Source: a virus
DNA length: 21,520 bases
Reading direction: 5' to 3' (one strand)
IMG/VR virus record: IMGVR_UViG_3300027796_000054
Span: 1-21,520 of that record
Shown one piece after another: positions 15,802-21,520 of the stretch. Both the position numbers and the translations under genes were made by a program. Positions within the stretch are counted from its first letter, which is position 1. The number at the start of each line of letters is the position of its first letter. The notes under the pieces are model-generated. The model had not been told where the DNA came from. It did no database searches and worked only from the letters and a program-made list of their open reading frames with translations.

Positions 15802-16088
15802 TCTACATCAACTCCTTCGTATAATTTTGATTCTACATGTGTTTCTCTTGTAATGTCATTGTGATAAAGGATACGCATAGGTACTAACACCACCTTAGCA
15901 TAATTAGTCTTAAATATATGTTTTCTAAACCACACATTTAGAACGTATGCTTTTTTTAATGGTTTTTCATCTGCGTCTACTTTAATCATTTTCACACATT
16001 GATTTAAGTAATATATATATAGTTTCCACTTTTTATTAGTGAATCTAGTTTTTATATTGTTAAATATTGTTTTAATTTTTTCTAACAT
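15798..16088 (-). CDS. Small basic protein of unknown function upstream of portal
   Basis: A 96-residue, strongly basic protein (MLEKIKTIFNNIKTRFTNKK at the start) that I do not recognise. It has a helical N-terminus, a central strand-like part (YAKVVLVPMRILYHND) and an acidic end. GAGGTGA lies five bases before the ATG, and its stop overlaps the portal start (ATGA), so the two are translationally coupled. It is the first gene after the promoter/RNA element at 16116-16234. A role in portal assembly or DNA packaging is suggested by position only. Confidence 0.6.
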   Translation of the reverse strand: MLEKIKTIFNNIKTRFTNKKWKLYIYYLNQCVKMIKVDADEKPLKKAYVLNVWFRKHIFKTNYAKVVLVPMRILYHNDITRETHVESKLYEGVDVE

Positions 16089-16115
16089 AGAATCACCTCT
16101 CTATTTCTATCCGTA

Positions 16116-16199
16116 CAATAAAAAGAAGCCCACAACAACCATTAATGGCTATCATGTGCTTCTCTGTGTTTCGCGACACTTTTTATTGCACTTCTATGT
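16116..16199 (-). ncRNA. Putative ~84-nt structured small RNA or leader RNA
   Basis: A consensus promoter (16206-16234) predicts a start near 16199. The RNA then has AGAAGTGCA (16195-16187), an A-rich segment, a hairpin GTGT-CGCGAA-ACAC (16179-16166) and a long terminator hairpin ending in TTCTTTTTATT. In addition CAATAAAAAG (16188-16179) is a perfect 10-bp complement of CTTTTTATTG (16125-16116), which could close the whole RNA as a three-way junction or compete with the terminator. No ORF with a ribosome site is inside. It may be a free small RNA, or the leader of the portal operon released by antitermination. I do not recognise a known RNA family. Confidence 0.6.
16117..16163 (-). terminator. 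Intrinsic terminator 30-80 bases after the promoter
   Basis: On the minus strand AGAAGC (16163-16158) pairs with GCTTCT (16129-16124). ACA/TGT extends it past a two-base bulge, and an inner AGCCA/TGGTT hairpin has a TTAA loop. TTTTATT follows directly. It ends the putative small RNA. Readthrough would enter the 96-residue gene and the portal gene, whose ribosome site (GAGGTGA) is about 20 bases further on. Confidence 0.8.
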
Positions 16200-16205
16200 A
16201 TATTT

Positions 16206-16234
16206 ATTATATCATTTTATTTTTCTAATGTCAA
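16206..16234 (-). promoter_or_regulatory. Perfect consensus sigma-A/sigma-70 promoter
   Basis: On the minus strand TTGACA (16234-16229) and TATAAT (16211-16206) are both exact consensus boxes, separated by 17 bases, with TGA before the -10 giving an extended -10. The -35 overlaps codons near the end of the Com-like gene (Leu-Thr). Predicted transcription starts near 16199. It should be very strong and needs only the host housekeeping polymerase, so it may fire before late gene expression. Confidence 0.88.
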
Positions 16235-16435
16235 ATCTCTCTTATAAGATTTAACGTGTATATAATGGGTTGGATATATTTCGTAGACTTCTATCATTCT
16301 ACAAGATCTACAAGGTATTTCTATAATCAAAGGTAGCGTAATATTGGTCTTAGTAAACACTTCAATAGACTTGTTATACTTTTCTATATCTACATTCATT
16401 AAGAATCGTTTTGTTGATTTACAATATATTTCCAT
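16217..16435 (-). CDS. Small Com-like zinc-finger protein, degenerate
   Basis: A 72-residue protein. Cys5 in MEIYCKSTKRFL and the pair Cys42/Cys45 in LIIEIPCRSCRMIEVYE resemble the Com family of small zinc-ribbon proteins (Mu Com binds mom mRNA), where the pattern is CxxC-KLL then IEIxCxxC. Here the second cysteine is Thr8, so zinc binding may be lost or shifted. AAGAGGG is the ribosome site. It follows the large terminase by 19 bases, and its 3' end carries the -35 box of the downstream promoter. The family link is moderate; function is unknown. Confidence 0.5.
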   Translation of the reverse strand: MEIYCKSTKRFLMNVDIEKYNKSIEVFTKTNITLPLIIEIPCRSCRMIEVYEIYPTHYIHVKSYKRDLTLEK

Positions 16436-16454
16436 AATATTACCCTCTTTCTTC

Positions 16455-17852
16455 TTAAACTATAGGACACCTATTTGTATCCGCCCATTCATCAATTAGA
16501 TAACGTGTTGCGTCTATTGAGTGGTCTAATTCCTTTTTATAGCAATTCTTACCTTCTTTTACAGACTTAACACTATCATATTGATATGATTCATATTCTA
16601 ATAATGAATCGTCCTTACCACTTAATTTCATAGTTCCATCGGGATAAAACATTTCCACACTAGGGGCTTCTAATATATAAAATAATTCTTTATACATTAA
16701 CGCTTGTAAGTGTTGCACACCTGCATCTACACTTCCAGCACCTTTTTTACTAGTGCTATATGGTATATTATCAGCGTCTAATCTATTAGTAAAGTGTGTT
16801 GCTTCACTATCTATTACGTTTGTAGTAATAGGGACATGTGGATATAACTTTTTCAAGTAAACCATAAAGAATCTTAACTGATTACTATAAAATTCCGTCG
16901 TAGGATTTGTTCCATCTTTACTAGGATCATGATAATAACATTGTAGTCTAACTAATATCCACTTTCTAGTAGATACATTGTAGCATAATGCTATAGGTAC
17001 AAACGTAGTAGGATTAACACTACCATAATCGATACCTAATCCTATTTCGCGTATTTGTAATCCATATAATGATTCTAGTTTGTTTATTCTATCAAATACT
17101 CTACCTTCCGCTACTACCCATTTGTTAAATATCTTTTGTTCTCTTAACGTCCCAGGTGGGAACATTTCAACAACTTTTCTTATCTTATCCGCAGTATCTA
17201 ACTTTGGGTTGTCGTATGGAAAGAATATTAAATGTCTAGCATCTTTTCTTTTGTCTAGTATATCACGTTTATATGGGTGAGCTTCACTTCCCTCAACGTT
17301 AAATGAATCTATTGATTTTAAATAAGGATGTCCTGCGTATGAAACTTGACGACCAGGTATTTCATTAAATGGTTGTTGTAATTGTTGTTGTGAATAGATA
17401 CGGGCTGATTCATCAACCCACCTAAATATTATAGGTTTACCTAATATCTTATTAAACGATAGATAATTATTAAATCCAAAGAAATATATCTTTAAATTGA
17501 ATATCTTTAAGTACTTTTCATTTCCCGATCCATACTTTAATTCATAATCTTCGCCTTTGGTAAATCCCATTTCTATTAAGAAGTTTTCTATTACGTCTAC
17601 AACGTTTCCTTTTAATGTTTCGGTAGTCCAACCTATTATAGCTCCATAATAACGATTATTAGGATCGTATTCATATAACGCTTGGGCATATAATATAACA
17701 CCCAAACATATTATAAATGTCTTACCCGATTGTGTACTGCCTAAGCAATAGATATCATTTATGTCTTCTGCTTGTATAAGGTTTAACGTTGTTTGTTGTT
17801 TCTTCGATATCTTTAGCTTCAACTTTGATAGGTTCACTTCTTGATTCATCAT
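16455..17852 (-). CDS. terL: Terminase large subunit
   Basis: A 465-residue packaging motor and nuclease. ATPase part: Walker A GSTQSGKT at 38-45, Walker B IIFRWVDE at 141-148, and a possible coupling motif near 183-191 (SFNVEGSEA). Nuclease part: Asp275 in GLGIDYGS, Asp348 in VIDSE and Asp447 in SIDATRY, the three acidic residues of the RNase H-like fold. The ATG at 17852 has GAAGGTGAG at good spacing, although it lies inside the previous gene, giving a 98-base overlap. It cuts concatemeric DNA and drives it through the portal, using ATP. Confidence 0.95.
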   Translation of the reverse strand: MMNQEVNLSKLKLKISKKQQTTLNLIQAEDINDIYCLGSTQSGKTFIICLGVILYAQALYEYDPNNRYYGAIIGWTTETLKGNVVDVIENFLIEMGFTKGEDYELKYGSGNEKYLKIFNLKIYFFGFNNYLSFNKILGKPIIFRWVDESARIYSQQQLQQPFNEIPGRQVSYAGHPYLKSIDSFNVEGSEAHPYKRDILDKRKDARHLIFFPYDNPKLDTADKIRKVVEMFPPGTLREQKIFNKWVVAEGRVFDRINKLESLYGLQIREIGLGIDYGSVNPTTFVPIALCYNVSTRKWILVRLQCYYHDPSKDGTNPTTEFYSNQLRFFMVYLKKLYPHVPITTNVIDSEATHFTNRLDADNIPYSTSKKGAGSVDAGVQHLQALMYKELFYILEAPSVEMFYPDGTMKLSGKDDSLLEYESYQYDSVKSVKEGKNCYKKELDHSIDATRYLIDEWADTNRCPIV

Positions 17853-17997
17853 TTAACTCACCTTCATATAATGCTTTTACACAATTATCAGATTTTACAT
17901 CTTCGACAGCCCTTAAATGTTTTATTTCTTTTTCACTATAAATCATTTGAGAACCCTCTATCATATAACGATCACCACTAATTTTAATTACTTTCAT
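17755..17997 (-). CDS. Small protein of unknown function overlapping terL
   Basis: I set the start at ATG 17997 (80 aa) because GGAGGTGA lies five bases upstream; the GTG at 18006 belongs to that ribosome site. The N-terminal half (MKVIKISGDRYMIEGSQMIY) looks like a short beta unit, and the C-terminal half is charged and Glu/Lys-rich, ending in PYTSRRHK. The last 98 bases also encode the start of the large terminase in another frame, so this tail may be disordered. The overlap couples its expression to the terminase. I do not recognise a family. Confidence 0.6.
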   Translation of the reverse strand: MKVIKISGDRYMIEGSQMIYSEKEIKHLRAVEDVKSDNCVKALYEGELNDESRSEPIKVEAKDIEETTNNVKPYTSRRHK

Positions 17998-18017
17998 AAC
18001 AGTCACCTCCTCTTTAT

Positions 18018-18434
18018 TTATACTATTTCATTAAGATTAAATGCTACACCATTGTCAGTCCACATAGCATATCCATTTGATAATACTTTGTAAAATCTTC
18101 CCTTGTAGCTTCTAACATCATTAACGTCCTTTTTTTCTCTTTGTACATTAATGAAATTTGCTGGTATGTTTTCTTCGGTATTATTTACTAATCCTGCTGA
18201 TACTGGTTTGTTGTCCATTGACATAACTGGTGCATCTCCTTTTTCAATTAATTCGATAAGAGTTGCATTGTTAGGCTTCTTTCCATATACAATACCTTTA
18301 GAATCACATATTGCCATAAGTTCTTTTTTAGTCATTTCACTTAATAGTTTTATCTTAGGCATTTCTATTCCTACAGGTGCATTTGCTAAATCAACGTTTG
18401 ATACATCTAACTTGATTTCTTCTACCTTTTTCAT
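18018..18434 (-). CDS. HeH/SAP-like DNA-binding domain protein
   Basis: A 138-residue protein. Residues ~32-65 (SEMTKKELMAICDSKGIVYG then KKPNNATLIELI) form a helix-extended loop-helix like the HeH, LEM or SAP motifs of phage and Rho-type nucleic-acid-binding proteins. The middle is Asn/Pro-rich and probably flexible, and the last ~30 residues (YKGRFYKVLSNGYAMWTDNG) look like a small beta unit. AAGGAGGTGA before the ATG is a perfect ribosome site. It lies between the terminase subunits, so a part in DNA packaging or virion structure is plausible but unproven. Confidence 0.6.
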   Translation of the reverse strand: MKKVEEIKLDVSNVDLANAPVGIEMPKIKLLSEMTKKELMAICDSKGIVYGKKPNNATLIELIEKGDAPVMSMDNKPVSAGLVNNTEENIPANFINVQREKKDVNDVRSYKGRFYKVLSNGYAMWTDNGVAFNLNEIV

Positions 18435-18485
18435 ATTCTCACCTCCTTCATCTAACTTGATTTATATAATAACACTTACGTGATA

Positions 18486-18848
18486 TTACCTTTGTTCAAT
18501 GTGTGATACCTTTTTTGTATTGTAATTTTCACCCGTAGGATATCCTCTATCATAAGTTAAATTATCAACACCACTTTTTGCTATATGTTCTAATACAAAA
18601 GCGTCCGTATCTTCTTCATCTTTCTTTGGTATATTAAGACTTGTAGTAATAAAATTACCTTCACCTAATAATTCCCATCTATTTGTTTTACATTCTATAC
18701 AACCTTTTTTGAATATTTTGATTATGTTATTGCCTTTATTGATATATCTTGTATTTCCACACTTCATACACTTTAATACATAACTATCATACGTATCATC
18801 ACTTTCGCGTATATCCTTTGGCTTATTTCTACTTTCATACTTTCCCAT
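18486..18848 (-). CDS. Zinc-ribbon protein next to terS
   Basis: A 120-residue protein with a zinc ribbon: CMKC at 27-30 and CIEC at 50-53, separated by a short strand-rich loop (GNTRYINKGN). The rest is polar with no clear fold. The gene begins six bases after the small terminase stop, with AAGGG about eleven bases before the ATG. Small zinc-ribbon proteins between terminase genes occur in many Firmicutes phages, and the job is unclear; DNA or RNA binding is the default guess. The four metal cysteines are intact. Confidence 0.7.
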   Translation of the reverse strand: MGKYESRNKPKDIRESDDTYDSYVLKCMKCGNTRYINKGNNIIKIFKKGCIECKTNRWELLGEGNFITTSLNIPKKDEEDTDAFVLEHIAKSGVDNLTYDRGYPTGENYNTKKVSHIEQR

Positions 18849-18854
18849 GTTTCA

Positions 18855-19448
18855 TCAACCCTTCTTATTCTCATACATAACGCTTTCTAAATCGCTATGA
18901 TCTACTACTTCTACTTCTATCTTTTTAGATACTGCATTATTTTCCGTTTTCTCAGGTTCAATAAATAGTCCGTATCGTTTTGCTAACTCTTTTCCCGCAG
19001 TTATTCTATCTTTAACACTTACATCGAATCCCATTTGGTCTTTAATTGAATCATCACCCCTAAATATTTTAGTAAACGTTTCTAATATTTCATTAGCATC
19101 CGCTATGGCTGATTTTTCTTCTTTTTTTTCTTGTTCTCTTAATGGTTTTAATCTTTCATCTATATATTTTTTGACCTTTTCATTACCTATCAAGCGTACA
19201 CTACTGCTTTCCGCACTCTCTGGTTTACACTTTGTATACACTTTTAAATAACTTTGTTTCCCGTTTTGGGTTTTAATGTATTCTTCGCAAAACATAATTT
19301 GATTATGTGATAATTCATTGTCTATTTTCTTCTTAGGCACTTTTTTATCTAATTTTGCATTTATCTTTTTGTTATCTTGCATTGGTGCGTCTACTATTGC
19401 CTTTAACTTTTTAATTGCTTTATCTACTGGTTCTTTCTTATTCGTCAT
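18855..19448 (-). CDS. terS: Terminase small subunit
   Basis: I chose ATG 19448 (197 aa), since GGTGAG lies four bases upstream and the GTG at 19457 is part of that site. A basic N-terminal stretch is followed by the Terminase_2-type helix-turn-helix (ELSHNQIMFCEEYIKTQNGK, YLKVYTKCKPESAESSSVRL, NEKVKKYIDERL), then a helical oligomerisation part with ANEILETFTKIFRGD and KDRITAGKELAKRYGLF, and an acidic tail. It recognises the packaging start site and loads the large subunit. The N-terminus overlaps the upstream gene by 11 bases. Confidence 0.9.
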   Translation of the reverse strand: MTNKKEPVDKAIKKLKAIVDAPMQDNKKINAKLDKKVPKKKIDNELSHNQIMFCEEYIKTQNGKQSYLKVYTKCKPESAESSSVRLIGNEKVKKYIDERLKPLREQEKKEEKSAIADANEILETFTKIFRGDDSIKDQMGFDVSVKDRITAGKELAKRYGLFIEPEKTENNAVSKKIEVEVVDHSDLESVMYENKKG

Positions 19449-19719
19449 AACTCTCACCAGCTTTTGCTTTATTGTCTTTAACCGCTACTAAGTACTTAAT
19501 AGTATACATCATGTTCTTTGGTGTTATTATCTTAGCGTATGTATACTTTTCTTCTTCATCAGTACCTTTCTTCTTTCTTATGCCTTGATACCAAAATTGA
19601 AGTGTGTATTTAGTTATTATAGTATTAAACTTCTCACTATAATTAGCTTTAGCCATACATGATACATCTATACCTTTTTTATTTAAAACATATAATAGCA
19701 TTTTTATTCTTTTATCCAT
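19438..19719 (-). CDS. Small protein of unknown function before terS
   Basis: A 93-residue basic protein (MDKRIKMLLYVLNKKGIDVS) with a helical start and two or three strands in the middle (YTLQFWYQGIRKKK, YTYAKIITPKNMM). I do not recognise a family. Its stop lies inside the terS 5' end, and the ribosome site is AAGGGTG. It stands between the sugar genes and the terminase genes, so it may belong to either group. Strong Lys content would suit nucleic-acid contact. Confidence 0.55.
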   Translation of the reverse strand: MDKRIKMLLYVLNKKGIDVSCMAKANYSEKFNTIITKYTLQFWYQGIRKKKGTDEEEKYTYAKIITPKNMMYTIKYLVAVKDNKAKAGESYDE

Positions 19720-19740
19720 AACTAATCACACCCTTTTTTA

Positions 19741-20403
19741 TTATTTGGCTTCTACTTCTTCTATATCTATTCCCCTACAATTCTTTAACCAATTCTTATA
19801 ATCTATTGGATAATCAAAATCATCCGTTTCATCTTCCCAATCTACTTCGTATTCTTTCATTAATTCGGGATGGTGTTCATATAGGTCTATTCCTAATAGA
19901 AATCTAACAAACATCCAATCGGTTCTATGTTCTAATCCTTCATCTAACATTTTATGATATTCGGCACATCTTTCAAACCAATAGTCTACGTCATATACTC
20001 CGTGTATATATCCTTCTTCCCATATCTTACCCGTGACACTATTTTTTCTATTGCAACACCAATGTAGCCATTTCTTATCGGTTTTTCTAGTTGCTAGGTC
20101 TTTTATTATTGCGTCGGTATAATAACAATCTCCATATAACATAGCGAAACTATCTATATCCTTTACCAAAAATCTCATTATATCGTATTTTGCTATTCTA
20201 CTAGTAAAATCAGGTATATAATTCTTTGCCCCTTCTACTTTGTACTTACCTATTATGTATATATCATCTAAACCATTTTCTATTAATACTCTTACCATAC
20301 GACTTATTAATGTTTCATTGTCTATTACTAATAATTGTTTATCTACCCCGTAAGCATTATTCCATCTCTTTGCTTCCCCATTAGCTAATATAAATATTCT
20401 CAT
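19741..20403 (-). CDS. Nucleotidyltransferase-like protein (sugar activation)
   Basis: A 220-residue protein. The N-terminal half resembles nucleotidyl/sugar-1-phosphate transferases: FILANGEAKRW (4-14) replaces the usual AAGxGxRxxP loop, followed by DKQLLVIDNETLI with Lys22, then IYIIGKY, and a GDCYYTD segment (91-97) whose Asp92 would bind metal. The C-terminal half (CCNRKNSVTGKIWEEGYIHG and after) is unusual and acidic. It would make an activated sugar for the two glycosyltransferases upstream. The altered loop leaves room for a modified substrate or weakened activity. AGGAGG precedes the ATG. Confidence 0.7.
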   Translation of the reverse strand: MRIFILANGEAKRWNNAYGVDKQLLVIDNETLISRMVRVLIENGLDDIYIIGKYKVEGAKNYIPDFTSRIAKYDIMRFLVKDIDSFAMLYGDCYYTDAIIKDLATRKTDKKWLHWCCNRKNSVTGKIWEEGYIHGVYDVDYWFERCAEYHKMLDEGLEHRTDWMFVRFLLGIDLYEHHPELMKEYEVDWEDETDDFDYPIDYKNWLKNCRGIDIEEVEAK

Positions 20404-20412
20404 AATTTCCTC

Positions 20413-21162
20413 CTAACACACAAATTTATCATTCTTAATATTATTATACGCCATTTCTAATCTTCTTTGACGTTCTTTTTCACAATATGGCTTTTCAACT
20501 TCCAAATCTTTTAAATCTGCATAGTATCTATATAAACTAGAACACCATTTATCACTATTTGATTTACTTACGCTATTGGTATTTAATCTATTCCATACTA
20601 TTGCAGGATCTATAATGTTTACAAACGTTTCTACCCTATCCATTAACTTTAAATGATATATTACATCTTCCATTAACGTGTTTTCGGGAAATCTAGGACA
20701 TAATTCTCTTTTGGTGACCTTTAACCAACACGCTACATTACAATCGCTAGTTATTTCTTCTAATGATCCATTGTTTAGTATAAAAGCTTCTTTTTTGTTT
20801 ATATCTTCCCTAATGTAGTTTAATCTTATACAATCTATTCCTTTATATTGCGATATTTCCTCAAACAAATTGTTTCTAGCTATATAATCATCACTATCTA
20901 AATAGAATATATAATCACCTATTGCGTTATCTAGTGCCATATTTCTTGATCCACCATTGAATCTTCTTTCATCTAAGAATATTAGTTTTATTTTATTATA
21001 TTTAATTAGAAAATAATGTAATATTCTTCTTGATTCGTCATTCGAGCAGTCATCTGCTATTATTATTTCTTCGGGTTGATAAGTTTGTCTTAAAATGCTA
21101 TTTAGACATCTTTCCAACCATTTGTCATTATTCCAATTAGGAATTATCACGCTAATCTTCAT
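20413..21162 (-). CDS. Family 2 (GT-A) glycosyltransferase
   Basis: A 249-residue protein with a full GT2 core: N-terminal ISVIIPNWNNDKWLERCLNS, the nucleotide-binding IIIADDCSNDE (34-44), GGSRNMALDNA (70-80), the DxD-like LDSDD (88-92), and a likely catalytic acidic pair in LMEDV (163-167). There is no membrane segment, so it works in the cytoplasm. It overlaps the ribosome site region of the preceding glycosyltransferase end (TAG inside the AGGTGG site), so the sugar genes form an operon. Substrate cannot be read from sequence. Confidence 0.88.
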   Translation of the reverse strand: MKISVIIPNWNNDKWLERCLNSILRQTYQPEEIIIADDCSNDESRRILHYFLIKYNKIKLIFLDERRFNGGSRNMALDNAIGDYIFYLDSDDYIARNNLFEEISQYKGIDCIRLNYIREDINKKEAFILNNGSLEEITSDCNVACWLKVTKRELCPRFPENTLMEDVIYHLKLMDRVETFVNIIDPAIVWNRLNTNSVSKSNSDKWCSSLYRYYADLKDLEVEKPYCEKERQRRLEMAYNNIKNDKFVC

Positions 21163-21170
21163 ACAACCAC

Positions 21171-21520
21171 CTACTTTTTAAATAAATTAGTAAATTCTTC
21201 AACCCACTTATCGTATTCATTTTCAAACTTCCACCCCTTGAGATTGTTCTTTAAAGTGTCTTTCTTATCTAATACTTCTTTTATACTTAAAGTCTTAATA
21301 TCTTTATCACATGTTATACAATAATCTTTGTAATTCATTCTTTCATGTAATGCTTCAAAATTAGTTGTTATGGTAGGTATTCCTAATAGCCAACATTCGT
21401 CTACAAATAGACACCATGATTCGCCCCATGTAGGTAGAAATCCATAATCACATTTTGATATGTACTTGTAAGGATTTTCTTGATACCCTACCCATTCTAT
21501 ATTGTATGATTTTATGTCAT
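21171..21520 (-). CDS. GT-B (family 4-like) glycosyltransferase, C-terminal part
   Basis: About 116 residues are inside the window; the N-terminal domain is beyond the right edge. I translated this stretch by hand. SKCDYGFLPTWGESWCLFVD followed by ECWLLGIPTITTN matches the conserved C-terminal nucleotide-sugar site of GT-B enzymes, including the E-x7-E motif (Glu of GES to Glu of DEC) and the GIPTITT strand. It ends in a typical C-terminal helix (DKWVEEFTNLFKK, stop TAG at 21173-21171). With the GT2 and nucleotidyltransferase genes it forms a glycan cassette. Confidence 0.85.
   Translation of the reverse strand, partial: DIKSYNIEWVGYQENPYKYISKCDYGFLPTWGESWCLFVDECWLLGIPTITTNFEALHERMNYKDYCITCDKDIKTLSIKEVLDKKDTLKNNLKGWKFENEYDKWVEEFTNLFKK

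Noticed and set aside
13377-16188. Insertion sequence or transposon bounded by the inverted elements
   Set aside because: The genes between are portal, minor head protein and a small coupled gene; there is no transposase and no target duplication visible.
16116-16199. tRNA gene in the terL-portal gap
   Set aside because: There is a closing stem and two inner hairpins, but no anticodon arm, no T-loop GTTCRA motif and no acceptor stem of 7 bp with a CCA-compatible end.
16039-16254. Plus-strand 71-residue ORF with hydrophobic residues across the RNA element
   Set aside because: It begins with GTG without a ribosome site, runs antisense through the 96-residue gene, the terminator and the Com-like gene, and its hydrophobic look follows from the T-rich complement of A-rich coding DNA.
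18435-18485. Promoter between the zinc-ribbon and HeH genes (TTGAAC ... TATTAT)
   Set aside because: The boxes are 22 bases apart and the second box is weak; the AT-rich gap is explained by the ribosome site region.
1-21520. Stop-codon reassignment, as in some gut phages
   Set aside because: TAA, TAG and TGA all end genes at expected family lengths with properly placed next starts, and no conserved domain is broken by an in-frame stop.
1-21520. CRISPR array or anti-defence island
   Set aside because: No regularly spaced direct repeats of 20-40 bases were seen, and nearly all DNA is occupied by recognisable late phage genes.

Overview
The window is the late half of a tailed phage or prophage genome. 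It is AT-rich (about 30% GC by eye), and every supported gene lies on the minus strand, so transcription and gene order run from high to low coordinates. Strong AGGAGG/GAGGTGA ribosome sites, an M23-type lysin with an SH3 domain, a classic consensus promoter and terminase/portal/MuF-type proteins point to a siphophage of a low-GC Firmicutes-like host. TAA, TAG and TGA all end genes, so the standard bacterial code applies. The window starts and ends inside genes.

Layout in transcription order. (1) 21520-19741: a sugar cassette with the end of a GT-B glycosyltransferase, a GT-A (GT2) glycosyltransferase and a nucleotidyltransferase-like protein. (2) 19719-16217: packaging block with an unknown small protein, the small terminase, a zinc ribbon, a HeH/SAP-like protein, a small unknown protein that overlaps the large terminase by 98 nt, the large terminase and a degenerate Com-like zinc finger. 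(3) 16234-16116: a perfect consensus promoter with an extended -10, followed at once by an ~84-nt structured RNA ending in an intrinsic terminator. (4) 16088-11631: head block with a small unknown protein, portal, MuF-like minor head protein, scaffold and a major capsid protein carrying a C-terminal Ig-like domain. (5) 11609-9583: four connector/completion proteins and the major tail protein. (6) 9576-2964: a hairpin terminator, then tape measure, hub-like protein, a large tail-tip protein and a LamG-domain adhesin. (7) 2941-1540: lysis genes (membrane/coiled-coil protein, holin, M23 lysin). (8) 1524-147: a structural or receptor-binding protein and an HNH endonuclease, closed by a terminator. 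(9) 136-1: a promoter-like site with a tandem 10-bp repeat, then the first codons of another minus-strand gene.

The most interesting object is the intergenic RNA element between the large terminase and the head genes. A second, related element lies in inverted orientation in the other large gap of the head block (13377-13461, ahead of the scaffold gene). The two share AGAAGTGCA, a hairpin with a CGCGA loop and an ATGATA segment in the same order, and one stem pair is replaced by another Watson-Crick pair. Because they are inverted, the strong-promoter RNA is also complementary in two collinear blocks to the leader of the scaffold/capsid mRNA. This fits either two copies of an undescribed phage RNA family or a phage small RNA with a target in its own late operon.

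About 97% of the window is coding and no gap exceeds 150 bases.
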